NCBI GenBank assembly: GCA_007117185.1
Contig: SKHA01000053.1
Location: forward strand, 1 to 7,992
DNA: 7,992 nucleotides
From: Spirochaeta sp.
GTDB taxonomy: Bacteria; Spirochaetota; Spirochaetia; DSM-27196; Alkalispirochaetaceae
Direction: 5' to 3'
Shown here piece by piece: positions 6,357 through 7,992 of this stretch; position 1 is the first letter of the stretch; every line of letters starts with the position of its first letter. The translations under genes and the position numbers were made by a program. Under the pieces are notes generated by a model, which ran no database searches, was not told the origin of the DNA, and worked only from the letters and a program-made list of their open reading frames with translations.

Positions 6357-7026
6357 CCTGATGGAGAGCCTCGCCCATCGAACTGTAGAGGAGATCTGCA
6401 GGGAGCAGGAGTCAGCCAGAGGGAACCGTTACTGCACCAGCACCGAATGCAAGGTCGATGCCGTCTGTTACCTCCTGAACCGTATCCCTCCGCGCTACGT
6501 AAGCTCAGGCCGTGGAATGGCCCACCTTGCCGAGGAGCTGGACCGGGATCAACAGCTGCAGGTGGACGTCATCCGCCTGGCCCACGAGGGGCTCCAACGG
6601 GTAAGCTCGGTGGCCCGGAAGTTCTACAGTGAACCTGCGGAAGAACACGGCGATAGTGGAGCGTGTTTCAACTTTCCTACCCTGCGGGCACGAATTCTCG
6701 ACGGTGAGTCCTTTCTGCCGCTCAGCGATGTGGAGGCGACCCTGGAGATGGACGAAGCGCCGGTGGTGATGTTTGACAGCCGCTGGAGCAACCCCTACGA
6801 AGTCTCCCGGCAGACGCCGGGAATGGCTCTGTTCTGGCCCGCGCCGATCCACGCTGAAGCCGCGGGGGAGCGGCGCACGTTCTTGTTCACCCTCATTCTC
6901 AAGCGCCCGGGGTATCAGGAGACCAGGCATTCGTTTTCTCTGGAGGTAGAGAGTGCCGTCTCCATGGAGTCAGCGGTCTCGCTGCAACGGGATCATCACC
7001 TGCCGGACCTGTATCTCTTTCCGTGA
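6343..7026 (+). CDS. ComFB-family protein with C-terminal extension
   Basis: Residues 1-95 of 227 match the ComFB family (late competence development protein). NLMESL opens a helix, a two-cysteine turn follows (C31 and C36 in CTSTEC), then the family hallmark VDAVCYLLNRIPPRYV (38-53) and a helical end with DVIRLAHEGLQRV. In Bacillus comFB lies in the comF operon but has no clear role in competence. In cyanobacteria ComFB-domain proteins have been reported as cyclic-di-GMP receptors. Residues 105-225 form a second, beta-rich region that I do not recognise and that is absent from the roughly 100-residue Bacillus protein. ATG 6343 has a run of six G about 8 nt upstream and overlaps the previous gene by 14 bp. 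The product is probably cytoplasmic and could be a regulator that responds to cyclic-di-GMP. Confidence 0.88.
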   Translation: MEIRNLMESLAHRTVEEICREQESARGNRYCTSTECKVDAVCYLLNRIPPRYVSSGRGMAHLAEELDRDQQLQVDVIRLAHEGLQRVSSVARKFYSEPAEEHGDSGACFNFPTLRARILDGESFLPLSDVEATLEMDEAPVVMFDSRWSNPYEVSRQTPGMALFWPAPIHAEAAGERRTFLFTLILKRPGYQETRHSFSLEVESAVSMESAVSLQRDHHLPDLYLFP

Positions 7027-7043
7027 TCTTCCGGTAGTTTTTT
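7003..7043 (+). terminator. Weak candidate intrinsic terminator after the ComFB-family gene
   Basis: CCGGA (7003-7007) can pair with TCCGG (7030-7034), and a run of six T (7038-7043) follows. The stem has only 5 bp, the loop is 22 nt, and half of it lies inside the coding region, so this is a poor hairpin. The T run and the convergent gene arrangement are the main support. Confidence 0.25.
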
Positions 7044-7062
7044 CCGATCCTGTCCCTGTGCG

Positions 7063-7353
7063 TCAGTAGTACATCTCCGAATGGATCTGGACATTCTGCA
7101 CCCGTCCCGGCAGGTGCTCCTCGATAAAAGCCAGGATCTTCTGCATCACCCGCTCCCCGTAGATCTGGTCATTGCACACCAGAGCCACACCGATCTGCGA
7201 GAAGACCAGACTCTCCTGGAGATCCACCTCCGCTGCACTGACGTGGTACTTGCGGATGATCCGATCCCGGAGACTGTGGACAATCCTGCGTTTGTCCTTG
7301 ATGGAACCGATATCAGGCAACTCAACGATTGCCAGGAGCATGGACACTACCAC
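7063..7353 (-). CDS. DUF503 / YlxP-like small protein
   Basis: This 96-residue protein fits the DUF503 family in length and motifs. It has an N-terminal strand, GSIKDKRRIVHSLRDRI (16-32), then VSAAEVDLQES (38-48) and GVALVCND (55-62), and ends with a helix and the strand VQNVQIHSE. The family has a small alpha-beta fold and in many bacteria lies beside rbfA and truB. A ribosome- or RNA-related role has been suggested from that context but not established. The GTG at 7353 is preferred over ATG 7341 because it puts the KDKR motif at the same distance from the start as in other members. Neither has a good Shine-Dalgarno. It begins 21 bp after the stop of the HAMP-domain gene, so it is probably co-transcribed. 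No rbfA or truB is visible here. Confidence 0.88.
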   Translation of the reverse strand: MVVSMLLAIVELPDIGSIKDKRRIVHSLRDRIIRKYHVSAAEVDLQESLVFSQIGVALVCNDQIYGERVMQKILAFIEEHLPGRVQNVQIHSEMYY

Positions 7354-7374
7354 GGGAGGATTCCGTTGGAGGGA

Positions 7375-7992
7375 TCAGCTGAACAGATCGCCAACGTTTT
7401 CAAGGGTCAACGGTGACCCGTCAGCTTCCGTGCCAGCTCCGGCGCGGTCCCGGTCCTTCATCGGCAGAAAAACGCGGTTAAAGGAGCGTGCCAGAAGATA
7501 GACATCGTCCTGACGGTGTTCTTCGGGGATCAGCACCTCCAGGTTATACGTTCCCTCGTCCATACCGCGGCGCATCACGTGAATGGGGTCGGTAACTGTC
7601 AGGGCGAACCGAGGGCTGTACCAGAACACGTACCCCAGAACAAGAATCACTATCACCAGAAAGTAGCGCAGATTGGTGGCTGCGGAATCGCGGTTCAGTG
7701 GTTTCAGATCTACAAAAAATCTCAGGGAATCCTGCTCCAGGATGGTGTAATCGGTGGAACGATAGAAAAGATCGAAGTGTTCCTGATCCCGGGCGCTGTA
7801 GCGGACCTGCCCGTCCCACTCCACAGCCAGTACCGAACCCACCGACTCCAGCAGCGCCGCCAGGTCTTCCTGTCGCGCCGGATCGGTGAGTTGATGCGTT
7901 TCAACGTATCGGAACACCCGGACCATCCTGTTCTGATAGTCAGTCTCCAGATTCCGGATATCCACGACGACGCTCGCCGACGCCAGCACCAG
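7375..7992 (-). CDS. HAMP-domain membrane sensor-like protein without output domain (N-terminus outside window)
   Basis: The reading frame is open to the window edge, so the N-terminus is missing and 205 residues are visible. The first ten or so (LVLASASVVV) look like the end of a first membrane helix. About 95 residues follow as an extracytoplasmic region. A second membrane helix (YFLVIVILVLGYVFWY, about 110-125) leads into a HAMP domain (about 127-178) with the proline of TDPIHVM, and DDVYLLARSFNRV matching the usual DE...LA..FN pattern. The protein then ends within about 25 residues. No histidine kinase, chemoreceptor, GGDEF or cyclase domain follows. It may pass signals to a separate protein or be the remnant of a larger receptor. 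It precedes the DUF503 gene by 21 bp. The type of membrane sensor is clear but the ligand and partner are not. Confidence 0.82.
   Translation of the reverse strand: MVLASASVVVDIRNLETDYQNRMVRVFRYVETHQLTDPARQEDLAALLESVGSVLAVEWDGQVRYSARDQEHFDLFYRSTDYTILEQDSLRFFVDLKPLNRDSAATNLRYFLVIVILVLGYVFWYSPRFALTVTDPIHVMRRGMDEGTYNLEVLIPEEHRQDDVYLLARSFNRVFLPMKDRDRAGAGTEADGSPLTLENVGDLFS

Overview
The window looks like ordinary chromosome from a GC-rich (about 60% by eye) bacterium. There is no phage, insertion sequence, integrase or CRISPR array. The combination of a ComFB-family protein, a DUF503 protein, a short TtcA-like enzyme and a large signalling protein with cyclase-like, STAND-like and TPR-like parts suggests a spirochaete, but this is a loose inference from gene content because no phylogenetic marker is present.

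Layout from left to right: (1) a tRNA with anticodon CAU on the minus strand (16-88), with a near-consensus sigma-70 promoter (TTGACA, 17 bp, TATAGT). (2) A minus-strand pair: a small membrane-anchored protein of unknown function (3760-3053), followed after 51 bp by a 940-residue protein (3001-179). The large protein appears to carry a catalytically dead nucleotide-cyclase-like region, a degenerate P-loop ATPase and a TPR-like solenoid. (3) A compact divergent promoter region (about 3760-3813), in which the -10 elements for the two directions overlap. (4) A plus-strand operon: an HD-superfamily phosphohydrolase of the YwfO/SAMHD1 type, probably read from a leaderless mRNA, and a TtcA-like tRNA thiolase that overlaps it by 4 bp. 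(5) A second plus-strand pair with its own promoter: a 151-residue unknown protein overlapped by a ComFB-family gene. (6) A convergent minus-strand pair at the right: the C-terminal part of a HAMP-domain membrane protein that runs off the window, followed by a DUF503/YlxP-like gene.

The themes are nucleotide metabolism and tRNA modification (HD hydrolase, TtcA) and signalling (pseudo-cyclase/STAND/TPR protein, ComFB as a possible cyclic-di-GMP receptor, HAMP protein without an output domain). I found no convincing new defence or mobile system. The most unusual items are the degenerate cyclase-ATPase-TPR protein with its membrane-anchored partner, the overlapping divergent promoter, and the ComFB protein with a C-terminal extension that is coupled to an unknown small protein.
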